A stretch of DNA of 64,000 bases from Macrococcus brunensis. Its GTDB lineage: Bacteria; Bacillota; Bacilli; Staphylococcales; Staphylococcaceae. The DNA lies in assembly GCF_004359615.1 (NCBI RefSeq), contig NZ_SCWA01000010.1, positions 23,737-87,736 of the forward strand. The letters are read 5' to 3'. Shown one piece after another: positions 57,572-64,000 of the stretch. Numbering within the stretch: position 1 is the first letter of the stretch; the number at the start of each line of letters is the position of its first letter. The notes beneath the pieces were generated by a model, which was given only the letters and a program-made list of their open reading frames with translations, was not told where the DNA came from and did no database searches. Position numbers and translations under genes: made by a program.

Positions 57572-58250
57572 TTATTTAGTGACAGGTGGCAGCGGAGATA
57601 TCGGTCGTGCGATTGTCACGGATTTATTAGAAGCTGGACATTCAGTCGTCTGCCAGTATTTTAAGGCTGATATAGAAATACTCAAAGAAACGATGTCTGG
57701 TGACGTGACCTTCTGGCAATGCGACTTAACAAAACTTAAAACCAAACCTACCTTTATTGATACACTTGACGGCTTGATCTATGCTGCTGGAACAGAGAGC
57801 TTCGGTCTGGTCCAGGATTTCACTGAAGAACAAATTGACCAGCAGTATCATGTTCACTTAAAAGGTCTGATTCAACTGGTACAGTGGATGGTGCCTGTTC
57901 TCTGCCAAAAACAATATGGTAGAATAGTAGTCATCAGTTCAATATGGGGTGAGACAGGCGCCAGTATGGAAAGTGTCTATTCTGCGATGAAAGCAGGCCA
58001 GATTGGTTTCGTGAAATCAATGGCTAAAGAGCTTGCCTTGAGCGGGGTGACGGTCAATGCGATTACACCAGGAGTCGTACGGGGACGGATGACTGACCAG
58101 CTGGATGAGGACTTGATTCTGGAAGATATTCCGCAAGGAGAGCTTGTGGAAGTAGATGAAGTGGCATACTTAGTCAGCTATTTATTACATAAGAGAGCAC
58201 AGCATATGACAGGACAAGTTTTACGTCTAAATGCAGGGTGGCTCATTTAG
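57564..58250 (+). CDS. ymfI: Short-chain dehydrogenase/reductase YmfI
   Basis: 228 aa from GTG 57564. Rossmann NAD(P) motif VTGGSGDIGRAIV at the N-terminus; catalytic VVISSIWG Ser and VYSAMKAG Tyr-x3-Lys (Tyr-Ser-Ala-Met-Lys). Resembles 3-oxoacyl-ACP reductases (FabG-like), but the substrate is not known. Overlaps ymfH by 8 nt. Confidence 0.9.
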   Translation: MANYLVTGGSGDIGRAIVTDLLEAGHSVVCQYFKADIEILKETMSGDVTFWQCDLTKLKTKPTFIDTLDGLIYAAGTESFGLVQDFTEEQIDQQYHVHLKGLIQLVQWMVPVLCQKQYGRIVVISSIWGETGASMESVYSAMKAGQIGFVKSMAKELALSGVTVNAITPGVVRGRMTDQLDEDLILEDIPQGELVEVDEVAYLVSYLLHKRAQHMTGQVLRLNAGWLI

Positions 58251-58260
58251 GGGGCTTATG

Positions 58261-59043
58261 ATGAGAGAATGTTATCTTGAATATGAAATCAAAGTGAACC
58301 GGCCAGGGCTGCTCGGGGATGTCTCCAGTCTGCTCGGCACACTCGGTATTAGTATCATCACGATTAATGGTGTAGACGCAGGACGTCGGGGCATGCTACT
58401 GCGAGTTGATAATGACGAGAAAATCATGCGCTTTGAAAATATTGTTCGTGAACTGGATGAGATTCGTATCATCAAGATTCGGACGCCGCTTCTGCAGGAT
58501 AGACTGGCTGTCAGACATGGACGGTATATTCAGCGTGACGTCACAGACCGCAAAACCTTCCGATTTGTCAGAAATGACCTGGGGATTTTAGTAGATTTTA
58601 TGGCTGAACTCTTTAAAGAAGAAGGACATTGTCTAGTCGGTATCAGAGGGATGCCTCGTGTCGGTAAGACAGAGTCCGTTGTAGCAGCCAGTGTCTGTGC
58701 CCATAAGAAATGGCTCTTCATCTCATCGACTATGATTAAACAGACAGTCCGTAACTCTCTTTTCAAAGGAGAATATGATAGCAGCTACATTTATATCATC
58801 GACGGTGCACTGACTTCTAAACAGCAGGATATGCGCCATATGCAGCTCGTTAAAGAAGTGATGAGTCTGCCCGCTGTAAAAGTGATAGAGCATCCAGATT
58901 TATTTGTCGCAAATAGTGACTATACATTAGAAGATTTTGATTATATCATTGAACTGCGTGAGACCGATGATCAGGAAATCACGTATGAGCAGGTCCATAA
59001 AAACAATCTCTTTGATACAGATGGTTTCGGATTTTTTGAATAA
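58261..59043 (+). CDS. ymfK: YmfK family protein (DUF3388)
   Basis: 260 aa. Start set at ATG 58261, 6 nt after AGGGGG; a tandem ATG at 58258 is possible. The N-terminal segment YEIKVNRPGLLGDVSSLLGTL looks like an ACT domain. The middle has a P-loop-like GMPRVGKTESVV (about 127-138). Family is conserved next to ymfI and rodZ in bacilli; function unknown. Confidence 0.87.
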   Translation: MRECYLEYEIKVNRPGLLGDVSSLLGTLGISIITINGVDAGRRGMLLRVDNDEKIMRFENIVRELDEIRIIKIRTPLLQDRLAVRHGRYIQRDVTDRKTFRFVRNDLGILVDFMAELFKEEGHCLVGIRGMPRVGKTESVVAASVCAHKKWLFISSTMIKQTVRNSLFKGEYDSSYIYIIDGALTSKQQDMRHMQLVKEVMSLPAVKVIEHPDLFVANSDYTLEDFDYIIELRETDDQEITYEQVHKNNLFDTDGFGFFE

Positions 59044-59057
59044 TGGGAGGCGTATCA

Positions 59058-59876
59058 ATGAAACCCATTGGTAAGATTTTAAAAAGTAAACGAGAATCAC
59101 TCGGCATGACGCTTCTGGATATGGAAAAACGCATCAAAATTAAAAGAGAATATATCTCTATGCTTGAAAAAAATGAGTTTGATCAGCTGCCGAACCCTGA
59201 TTATGCAGTGGGTTTTATTAAAAAGTATGCCGAGAGCGTCAACCTGCATGCTCAAAAACTTATAGAGGAGCATCAGACTGAACTTCCTGTCCATAAAATG
59301 ACTGCGAAAGAAGCGAAAAAATCACTGCAGTCACCAGTTTTTCAGGAAACCCAGTTGCTGTCACCCCTTTTCAGGCTGATCCTTTTAGTGGCCGCGCTCT
59401 GTACATTGTTATGGCTCGCATCGGTCTATTTGTTTCCTCATCATCATGAGTGGAATGCTGCTACGATTAATCCAAGTCGAAATGTTGCAGTTGAGACTAA
59501 AAAAGTTGAAAATATGCCAGACAAGAAAAAAGAACCGGAAAAACCGGTTAAAAAAGAAGAAAAAACGATTGTCAGCTATAAGTCGTTTGACGGTGCAACA
59601 CTCAGTTATACGGTTAAAACGAAAGAGCCTGTATCGATACGTGTGACATCAAAGACACCAACCTGGCTACAGCTACGTAACGATAATAATCAGTCTGAAA
59701 ATTATCAGAACGTCAATGACCGTACTTTAAAGGTAGATAAAGGCACTCGAACTGTTACACTGATAGCAGGTTCAACAGCCGATCTGACTGTTTATCTCAA
59801 TGGCGAAAAAGTAGATGTACCCACTAACGCAGATACATTAATTACTCGAACTTATCAATTCAATATTTCAAAATAG
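59058..59876 (+). CDS. rodZ: Cytoskeletal cell-shape protein RodZ (YmfM)
   Basis: 272 aa from ATG 59058 behind GGGAGG. N-terminal HTH_25 (LKSKRESLGMTLLDMEKRIK ... YAVGFIKKYAES), a membrane helix at about 105-127 (LILLVAALCTLLWLASVYLF), a Lys/Glu/Pro-rich linker and a C-terminal extracellular beta domain (DUF4115). RodZ links MreB to the wall machinery in rods; in cocci, which lack a clear MreB, its role is less certain. pgsA follows after 14 nt. Confidence 0.93.
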   Translation: MKPIGKILKSKRESLGMTLLDMEKRIKIKREYISMLEKNEFDQLPNPDYAVGFIKKYAESVNLHAQKLIEEHQTELPVHKMTAKEAKKSLQSPVFQETQLLSPLFRLILLVAALCTLLWLASVYLFPHHHEWNAATINPSRNVAVETKKVENMPDKKKEPEKPVKKEEKTIVSYKSFDGATLSYTVKTKEPVSIRVTSKTPTWLQLRNDNNQSENYQNVNDRTLKVDKGTRTVTLIAGSTADLTVYLNGEKVDVPTNADTLITRTYQFNISK

Positions 59877-59890
59877 AAAGGAGCTTTTAA

Positions 59891-60460
59891 ATGAACATTC
59901 CAAATCAGATTACAGTCGCACGAGTCCTGCTCATACCAGTCTTTCTTGTTTTTTTACTGGCAGATTTCAATATGGGACACGTGCAGTTCCTAAACAGCAT
60001 GAATATGCGTGCCGAACAATTTATTGCGGCACTCATCTTTATCTTAGCATCTATGACTGACTGGATTGACGGCTATTTGGCACGCAAGTGGCAGCTCGTC
60101 ACTAATATGGGTAAATTCCTGGATCCATTAGCGGATAAATTACTCGTCGCATCCGGTCTTATTGCACTTGTGGAGCTGGACGTTATTCCGTCATGGATGG
60201 CCATCATTATAGTGGCACGTGAATTCGCAGTAACAGGTCTACGTCTTCTTCAAATAGAACAAGGATTTGTGTCAGCAGCGGGTCAGCTCGGTAAGATTAA
60301 AACAGCTGTGACCATGATCGCAATGATATTACTTCTTCTTGCTGAACCATTCGGTATGAGCCTGGGCTACTGGCTGATGTATGCAGCCGTATTCTTCACT
60401 ATTTTATCAGGAATAGAATACTTCTATCACGGTAGAGATGTTTTCCGTGGTTCTAAATAA
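59891..60460 (+). CDS. pgsA: CDP-diacylglycerol-glycerol-3-phosphate 3-phosphatidyltransferase
   Basis: 189 aa, several membrane helices. The CDP-alcohol phosphotransferase motif D(x2)DG(x2)AR(x8)G(x3)D(x3)D is complete in [10 protein letters not shown] ... [10 protein letters not shown]. It makes phosphatidylglycerol phosphate, the route to phosphatidylglycerol, cardiolipin and lipoteichoic acid backbone units. It uses CDP-diacylglycerol from CdsA. cinA, which follows pgsA in S. aureus and B. subtilis, is missing. Confidence 0.96.
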   Translation: MNIPNQITVARVLLIPVFLVFLLADFNMGHVQFLNSMNMRAEQFIAALIFILASMTDWIDGYLARKWQLVTNMGKFLDPLADKLLVASGLIALVELDVIPSWMAIIIVAREFAVTGLRLLQIEQGFVSAAGQLGKIKTAVTMIAMILLLLAEPFGMSLGYWLMYAAVFFTILSGIEYFYHGRDVFRGSK

Positions 60461-60489
60461 CAGGTTTTAATCACCTGTTATTTTTTTAT
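60456..60489 (+). terminator. Intrinsic terminator of the ftsK-pgsA cluster
   Basis: 10-bp perfect stem 60456-60465 with 60473-60482, overlapping the pgsA stop, followed by a T tract. Confidence 0.88.
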
Positions 60490-60514
60490 GAAAAACTGCA
60501 AACAGATAGGTCTG

Positions 60515-60551
60515 TTTTCATCAAAAACTGTCTTCTTTTCATCAAAAACTG
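60515..60551. repeat. 16-bp direct repeat, 21-bp period, upstream of recA
   Basis: TTTTCATCAAAAACTG occurs perfectly at 60515-60530 and 60536-60551, with a partial copy (ATGAAAAACTG) ending at 60499. The 21-bp period equals two helical turns. No known regulator motif was recognised; function unknown. Confidence 0.6.
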
Positions 60552-60564
60552 CGCATAAAAAATA

Positions 60565-60578
60565 CGAACAGATGTTTG
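60565..60578. promoter_or_regulatory. LexA (SOS) box of recA
   Basis: CGAACAGATGTTTG fits the Gram-positive SOS consensus CGAACRNRYGTTYG at every position. It lies 8 nt upstream of the -35 of the recA promoter, supporting LexA repression and DNA-damage induction. Confidence 0.9.
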
Positions 60579-60586
60579 CTTTTTGC

Positions 60587-60615
60587 TTGCTATTTACTCG
60601 GGAAATCAGTATAGT
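60587..60615 (+). promoter_or_regulatory. sigma-A promoter of recA
   Basis: TTGCTA (60587-60592), 17-bp spacer and TATAGT (60610-60615). The transcript leader would be about 55 nt. Confidence 0.6.
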
Positions 60616-60677
60616 TAGAGATGTAAAACAAATAAAAAACTAACGAATAAACGGCAACGTTTAAGGAGGATATACAT

Positions 60678-61763
60678 TTGAGCGAACGTCAAAAAGCACT
60701 CGATACAGTCATTAAAAATATGGAAAAATCATTCGGTAAAGGCGCAGTCATGAAGCTGGGTGAAAGTACATCTCGCAATGTTTCCACTATTTCAAGTGGT
60801 TCTATTACACTGGACAACGCACTTGGAGTAGGCGGTTATCCTAAAGGGCGTATCATTGAGATTTATGGACCTGAAAGTTCAGGTAAAACAACAGTCGCAC
60901 TGCACGCGATTGCTGAAGTGCAGGCTCAGGGCGGAACAGCTGCATTCATCGATGCAGAGCATGCTTTAGATCCAGTGTATGCAAAGAATTTAGGTGTAGA
61001 TACTGAGAATCTTTATTTATCTCAGCCGGACCACGGTGAACAAGGTCTGGAAATTGCTGAAGCGTTTGTGCGAAGCGGTGCGATTGATATTATCGTGATT
61101 GACTCCGTGGCTGCACTGACACCTAAAGCGGAGATTGAAGGGGAGATGGGTGACTCTCATATGGGTCTGCAGGCTCGTCTGATGTCACAGGCGCTTCGTA
61201 AACTTTCTGGTGCGATCGCGAAATCAAACACGATTGCTATTTTCATTAACCAGGTTCGTGAAAAAATCGGTGTGATGTTCGGTAATCCTGAGACAACACC
61301 TGGTGGCCGTGCCCTTAAATTCTACAGCTCAGTCCGTTTAGAAGTACGTCGTGCTGAACAACTGAAACAAGGTATGGATGTTGTCGGTAACCGTACGAAG
61401 ATTAAAGTTGTAAAAAATAAAGTAGCACCACCATTTAAAGTAGCTGAAGTAGATATCATGTACGGTCAAGGGATTTCACGCGAAGGTGAGATTGTCGACC
61501 TTGGTACAGAGTTTGAAGTGATTGATAAATCAGGTGCATGGTACTCTTATAATGGCGAGCGTTTAGGTCAAGGTAAAGAAAATGTGAAGAACTTCATGAG
61601 AGAAAATCCTGAAGTGATGGCAGAAATTGACCGTAAGATTCGTCAGGAGATGGGCATTATTGCGCCCGATGAGGTGACTGACTCACCTGAAAAGGGTGCT
61701 AGTGAATCAGCAGCACCTCAGAAAGAAGAAGCAGATTCTTTATTTGATGACGAATTAGTTTAA
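60678..61763 (+). CDS. recA: Recombinase RecA
   Basis: 361 aa from TTG 60678 behind AAGGAGGA. Walker [10 protein letters not shown] (from 64), Walker [11 protein letters not shown], loop L1 [10 protein letters not shown], loop L2 with [20 protein letters not shown], and an acidic C-terminal tail. It drives homologous recombination and LexA self-cleavage. Monocistronic between terminators, with an SOS box upstream. DprA from this window would load it during DNA uptake. Confidence 0.98.
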   Translation: MSERQKALDTVIKNMEKSFGKGAVMKLGESTSRNVSTISSGSITLDNALGVGGYPKGRIIEIYGPESSGKTTVALHAIAEVQAQGGTAAFIDAEHALDPVYAKNLGVDTENLYLSQPDHGEQGLEIAEAFVRSGAIDIIVIDSVAALTPKAEIEGEMGDSHMGLQARLMSQALRKLSGAIAKSNTIAIFINQVREKIGVMFGNPETTPGGRALKFYSSVRLEVRRAEQLKQGMDVVGNRTKIKVVKNKVAPPFKVAEVDIMYGQGISREGEIVDLGTEFEVIDKSGAWYSYNGERLGQGKENVKNFMRENPEVMAEIDRKIRQEMGIIAPDEVTDSPEKGASESAAPQKEEADSLFDDELV

Positions 61764-61771
61764 TTCTTAAG

Positions 61772-61801
61772 AGCTGAAGTCTTCGGGCTTCAGTTTTTTC
61801 T
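61772..61801 (+). terminator. Intrinsic terminator of recA
   Basis: 10-bp stem 61772-61781 with 61786-61795, closed by a TTCG tetraloop, then a T tract. Confidence 0.9.
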
Positions 61802-61823
61802 ATTCCATAATCTAGATGACGCC

Positions 61824-61853
61824 TTGACTTTAATATAACAGAAAACGTACAAT
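61824..61853 (+). promoter_or_regulatory. sigma-A promoter of rny
   Basis: TTGACT (61824-61829), 18-bp spacer and TACAAT (61848-61853), about 80 nt before rny. Confidence 0.6.
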
Positions 61854-61935
61854 TGAAATGTATATGATTTTAATTATATATTCTTTATTTTTTAATACTT
61901 TAACTAGATAATAAGCAAAAAGGAGGTGTTTATGT

Positions 61936-63489
61936 ATGGTTATCCTCTTATACATTTTGCTTGGCATCCTTGTAGGTGTTGCTGCAGGTTATTATCTAGC
62001 AAAAACGAATTTGACGAACCAGCAGATTCAGGCAAGACAGACTGGTGAGCATATTGTGAAAGAAGCTAGAAAAGAAGCCGAAAGTCTAAAAAAAGAAAAG
62101 CTGCTTGAAGCTAAAGAAGAACATCAGCTGCGCAGTGATCGTCTGGAAGACGAATATCGCCATAGACGATCAGATCTTTCAAGACAAGAAGCAAGATTAC
62201 TTCAAAAAGAAGAAAACTTAGATCGAAAAAGTGAACTCTTAGATAAAAAAGATGAACTTTTAGAACAAAAAGAATCTAAAATTGAAGCTAAACAACAGCA
62301 AGTTGATGCGCTGGAGCAAAGTGTTCAAGATATTATCGCCAGACATGAACAGGAATTAATACGCATCTCCGGACTGACTCAAGAAGAAGCGAAACAGGAA
62401 ATTATCGATCAGGTTGAAGACGAACTTTCTCATGATATAGCAGTGCTGATCAAAGAGAAAGAACAGGAAGTCAAAGATACAGTCGATAAGAAAGCCAAAA
62501 TGTTACTTGCGACAACTGTTCAGCGCTTAGCCGCTGACCACACATCAGAATCAACGGTATCTGTCATCAACTTACCGAATGATGAGATGAAAGGTCGTAT
62601 TATTGGTCGGGAAGGACGAAATATCCGAACACTTGAAACATTAACGGGTATTGATTTAATTATTGACGATACACCAGAAGCAGTTATACTGTCGGGCTTT
62701 GATCCGATCAGACGTGAAGTAGCAAAAATTGCGCTTCAGAACTTGGTTTCTGATGGTCGTATTCATCCAGGTCGTATCGAAGAAATGGTTGAAAAAGCGA
62801 AAAAATCAGTGGATGAAAGTATTCGCGAAGCAGGTGAAGCAGCGACATTTGAGCTGAGTATTCATAACCTGCATCCGGACTTAGTGAAAATACTCGGTCG
62901 TATGAAGTTCAGAACAAGCTACGGTCAGAATGTACTGAAGCACTCTGTAGAAGTTGCACACTTAGCAGGGATGATGGCTGCAGAACTAGGTGAAGATGTC
63001 ACACTCGCTAAACGAGCAGGACTTCTTCACGATATCGGTAAAGCAATTGACCATGAAGTAGAAGGCAGTCACGTTGAAATCGGGGTGGACCTTGCGAAGA
63101 AATACAAGGAACATCCAGTTGTCATCAATGCGATTCATTCGCATCATGGTGACATTGAGCCTAACTCGGTTATTTCTGTCTTAGTTGCTGCGGCTGATGC
63201 ATTAAGTGCAGCGCGACCAGGTGCTAGACGTGAGACTTTAGAGAACTATGTCAGACGTTTAGAACGACTTGAACAGATTTCTGAGAGTTATGACGGCGTT
63301 GAAAAATCATTCGCGATTCAGGCCGGACGAGAAATTAGAATTATCGTCTCTCCTGAAGAAGTAGACGACTTAAAAGCACATCGTCTCGCGCGTGACATCA
63401 AGAATCAGATTGAAGAAGAACTGCAGTATCCAGGTCATATTAAAGTGACCGTCGTACGTGAAATGCGTGCAGTGGAATACGCGAAATAA
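61936..63489 (+). CDS. rny: Ribonuclease Y
   Basis: 517 aa from ATG 61936; an earlier ATG (61932) is out of frame. N-terminal membrane helix (about 2-22), a long coiled coil (about 25-190), KH domain ([17 protein letters not shown]) and HD domain with [12 protein letters not shown] (His365-Asp366). RNase Y starts decay of many mRNAs by endonucleolytic cleavage at the membrane. The recA-rny order matches S. aureus (cvfA). Confidence 0.97.
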   Translation: MVILLYILLGILVGVAAGYYLAKTNLTNQQIQARQTGEHIVKEARKEAESLKKEKLLEAKEEHQLRSDRLEDEYRHRRSDLSRQEARLLQKEENLDRKSELLDKKDELLEQKESKIEAKQQQVDALEQSVQDIIARHEQELIRISGLTQEEAKQEIIDQVEDELSHDIAVLIKEKEQEVKDTVDKKAKMLLATTVQRLAADHTSESTVSVINLPNDEMKGRIIGREGRNIRTLETLTGIDLIIDDTPEAVILSGFDPIRREVAKIALQNLVSDGRIHPGRIEEMVEKAKKSVDESIREAGEAATFELSIHNLHPDLVKILGRMKFRTSYGQNVLKHSVEVAHLAGMMAAELGEDVTLAKRAGLLHDIGKAIDHEVEGSHVEIGVDLAKKYKEHPVVINAIHSHHGDIEPNSVISVLVAAADALSAARPGARRETLENYVRRLERLEQISESYDGVEKSFAIQAGREIRIIVSPEEVDDLKAHRLARDIKNQIEEELQYPGHIKVTVVREMRAVEYAK

Positions 63490-63493
63490 CATG

Positions 63494-63530
63494 AACTTCA
63501 GTGGGTATAGACTCGCTGAAGTTTTTTTGT
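63494..63530 (+). terminator. Intrinsic terminator of rny
   Basis: 10-bp stem 63494-63503 with 63514-63523 (one G-U pair) and seven T. Confidence 0.85.
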
Positions 63531-63597
63531 TACTTTATCAAATTTTCATTTAAATGATGCATATTTATCAGTTTATATTTATATGAATGATTTCTTT

Positions 63598-63606
63598 TGT
63601 TATGAT
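63598..63606 (+). promoter_or_regulatory. Extended -10 of the 74-aa gene promoter
   Basis: TGTTATGAT (hexamer 63601-63606), 29 nt before the gene; -35 TTTATA-like and weak. Confidence 0.45.
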
Positions 63607-63634
63607 AAAGACAAATAGCAAAGGGGCGATGGTT

Positions 63635-63859
63635 ATGTTAGGCAATTATTCAGTGATGAGCACTTCATATTTTACACATGGGAATGAATGGTTCCGTGTT
63701 GAGTTTCTTAAGAGTGAAATTCGCGGCGGATTATCTTCAGTTAAGTACATCGCAGTGACGACTAAAGATAATGAAACAAAGTTCTATGAGTTCAATGAAC
63801 CTATTGCAGAGTATAAGTTTGTTAAGAATGTCATTGAAAAACATTATATAAACAAATAG
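63635..63859 (+). CDS. Hypothetical small protein
   Basis: 74 aa from ATG 63635, which has AAAGGGG 8 nt upstream; ATG 63629 in frame is too close to that site. Not recognised. Likely a small beta-rich soluble protein (WFRVEFLKSEIRGG ... KYIAVTTKDNETKFYEF). It has its own extended -10, so it is probably expressed alone. Confidence 0.7.
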   Translation: MLGNYSVMSTSYFTHGNEWFRVEFLKSEIRGGLSSVKYIAVTTKDNETKFYEFNEPIAEYKFVKNVIEKHYINK

Positions 63860-63934
63860 ACACAGAGCCTGAGGAGGCCACTGAAAATCTCACGATTTTC
63901 TATAAGCTCACTAATTCCAACAACTCAATAGTGT

Positions 63935-63987
63935 AAAAGAACCCGTCAATTTCCTCAACATTAGGAAATGACGGGTTCTTTTATCCT
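63935..63987. terminator. Strong bidirectional terminator at the window end
   Basis: A 20-bp stem (63935-63955 with 63963-63982, one bulged A) flanked by A and T runs. It could end the 74-aa unit and a convergent gene beyond the window. The 75 bases before it (63860-63934) hold nothing I could recognise. Confidence 0.85.
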
Positions 63988-64000
63988 ATTTTTCATCCGT

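Noticed and set aside
60488..60551. ComK boxes or a CRISPR-like array upstream of recA
   Set aside because: The A/T blocks do not show AAAA-N5-TTTT spacing, and two 16-bp repeats with 5-bp gaps are far too short for CRISPR.

Overview
The window is a chromosomal housekeeping segment of a low-GC Gram-positive bacterium of the family Staphylococcaceae. Gene order follows the Staphylococcus core (rbgA-rnhB-sucCD-dprA-topA-trmFO-xerC-hslVU-codY-rpsB-tsf-pyrH-frr-uppS-cdsA-rseP-proS-polC-rimP-nusA-infB-rbfA-truB-ribF-rpsO-pnp-rnjB-ftsK-ymfCFHIK-rodZ-pgsA-recA-rny). It departs from S. aureus in several ways: dxr (MEP isoprenoid pathway) lies between cdsA and rseP, an extra M16 peptidase follows pnp, cinA is missing between pgsA and recA, and a manganese-transport island is inserted between infB and rbfA. 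Macrococcus (or a close relative such as Mammaliicoccus) fits best; this is inferred from gene content and order, not from a database search.

Layout. 1-1952: the end of one half and all of the second half of a heterodimeric ABC exporter. 1994-8471 (minus): a tightly overlapped four-gene operon csbB-gtcA-yfhO-yfhO, a three-component lipoteichoic acid glycosylation system with two tandem YfhO proteins. 8553-20549: ribosome assembly, RNase HII, the succinyl-CoA synthetase pair, DprA, TopA, TrmFO and the xerC-hslV-hslU-codY operon. 20703-29712: rpsB, tsf, pyrH and frr, then the lipid/isoprenoid genes uppS-cdsA-dxr-rseP-proS. 29792-38544: polC, then rimP-nusA-rnpM-ylxQ-infB behind a promoter and a terminator-like leader hairpin. 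38649-43729: the accessory island, with mntABC (minus) and mntR (plus) around a MntR box and three poorly characterised genes, one a NERD-domain protein with zinc ribbon and helix-turn-helix. 43924-52077: rbfA-truB-ribF, rpsO, pnp, an M16 peptidase, a small unknown gene and RNase J2. 52137-60460: ftsK, a GntR regulator, the ymfF-H-I-K set, rodZ and pgsA. 60678-63859: recA with an exact-consensus SOS box, RNase Y and a small unknown gene.

Functional picture. Most genes serve information processing (replication, transcription elongation, translation initiation, ribosome maturation, RNA decay by PNPase, RNase J2 and RNase Y) and envelope lipid supply (UppS, CdsA, PgsA, Dxr). Transcription units are mostly separated by clear intrinsic terminators, and several strong sigma-A promoters are readable. 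No tRNA, rRNA, insertion sequence, prophage or CRISPR array is visible, and no stretch longer than 300 bases lacks a gene.
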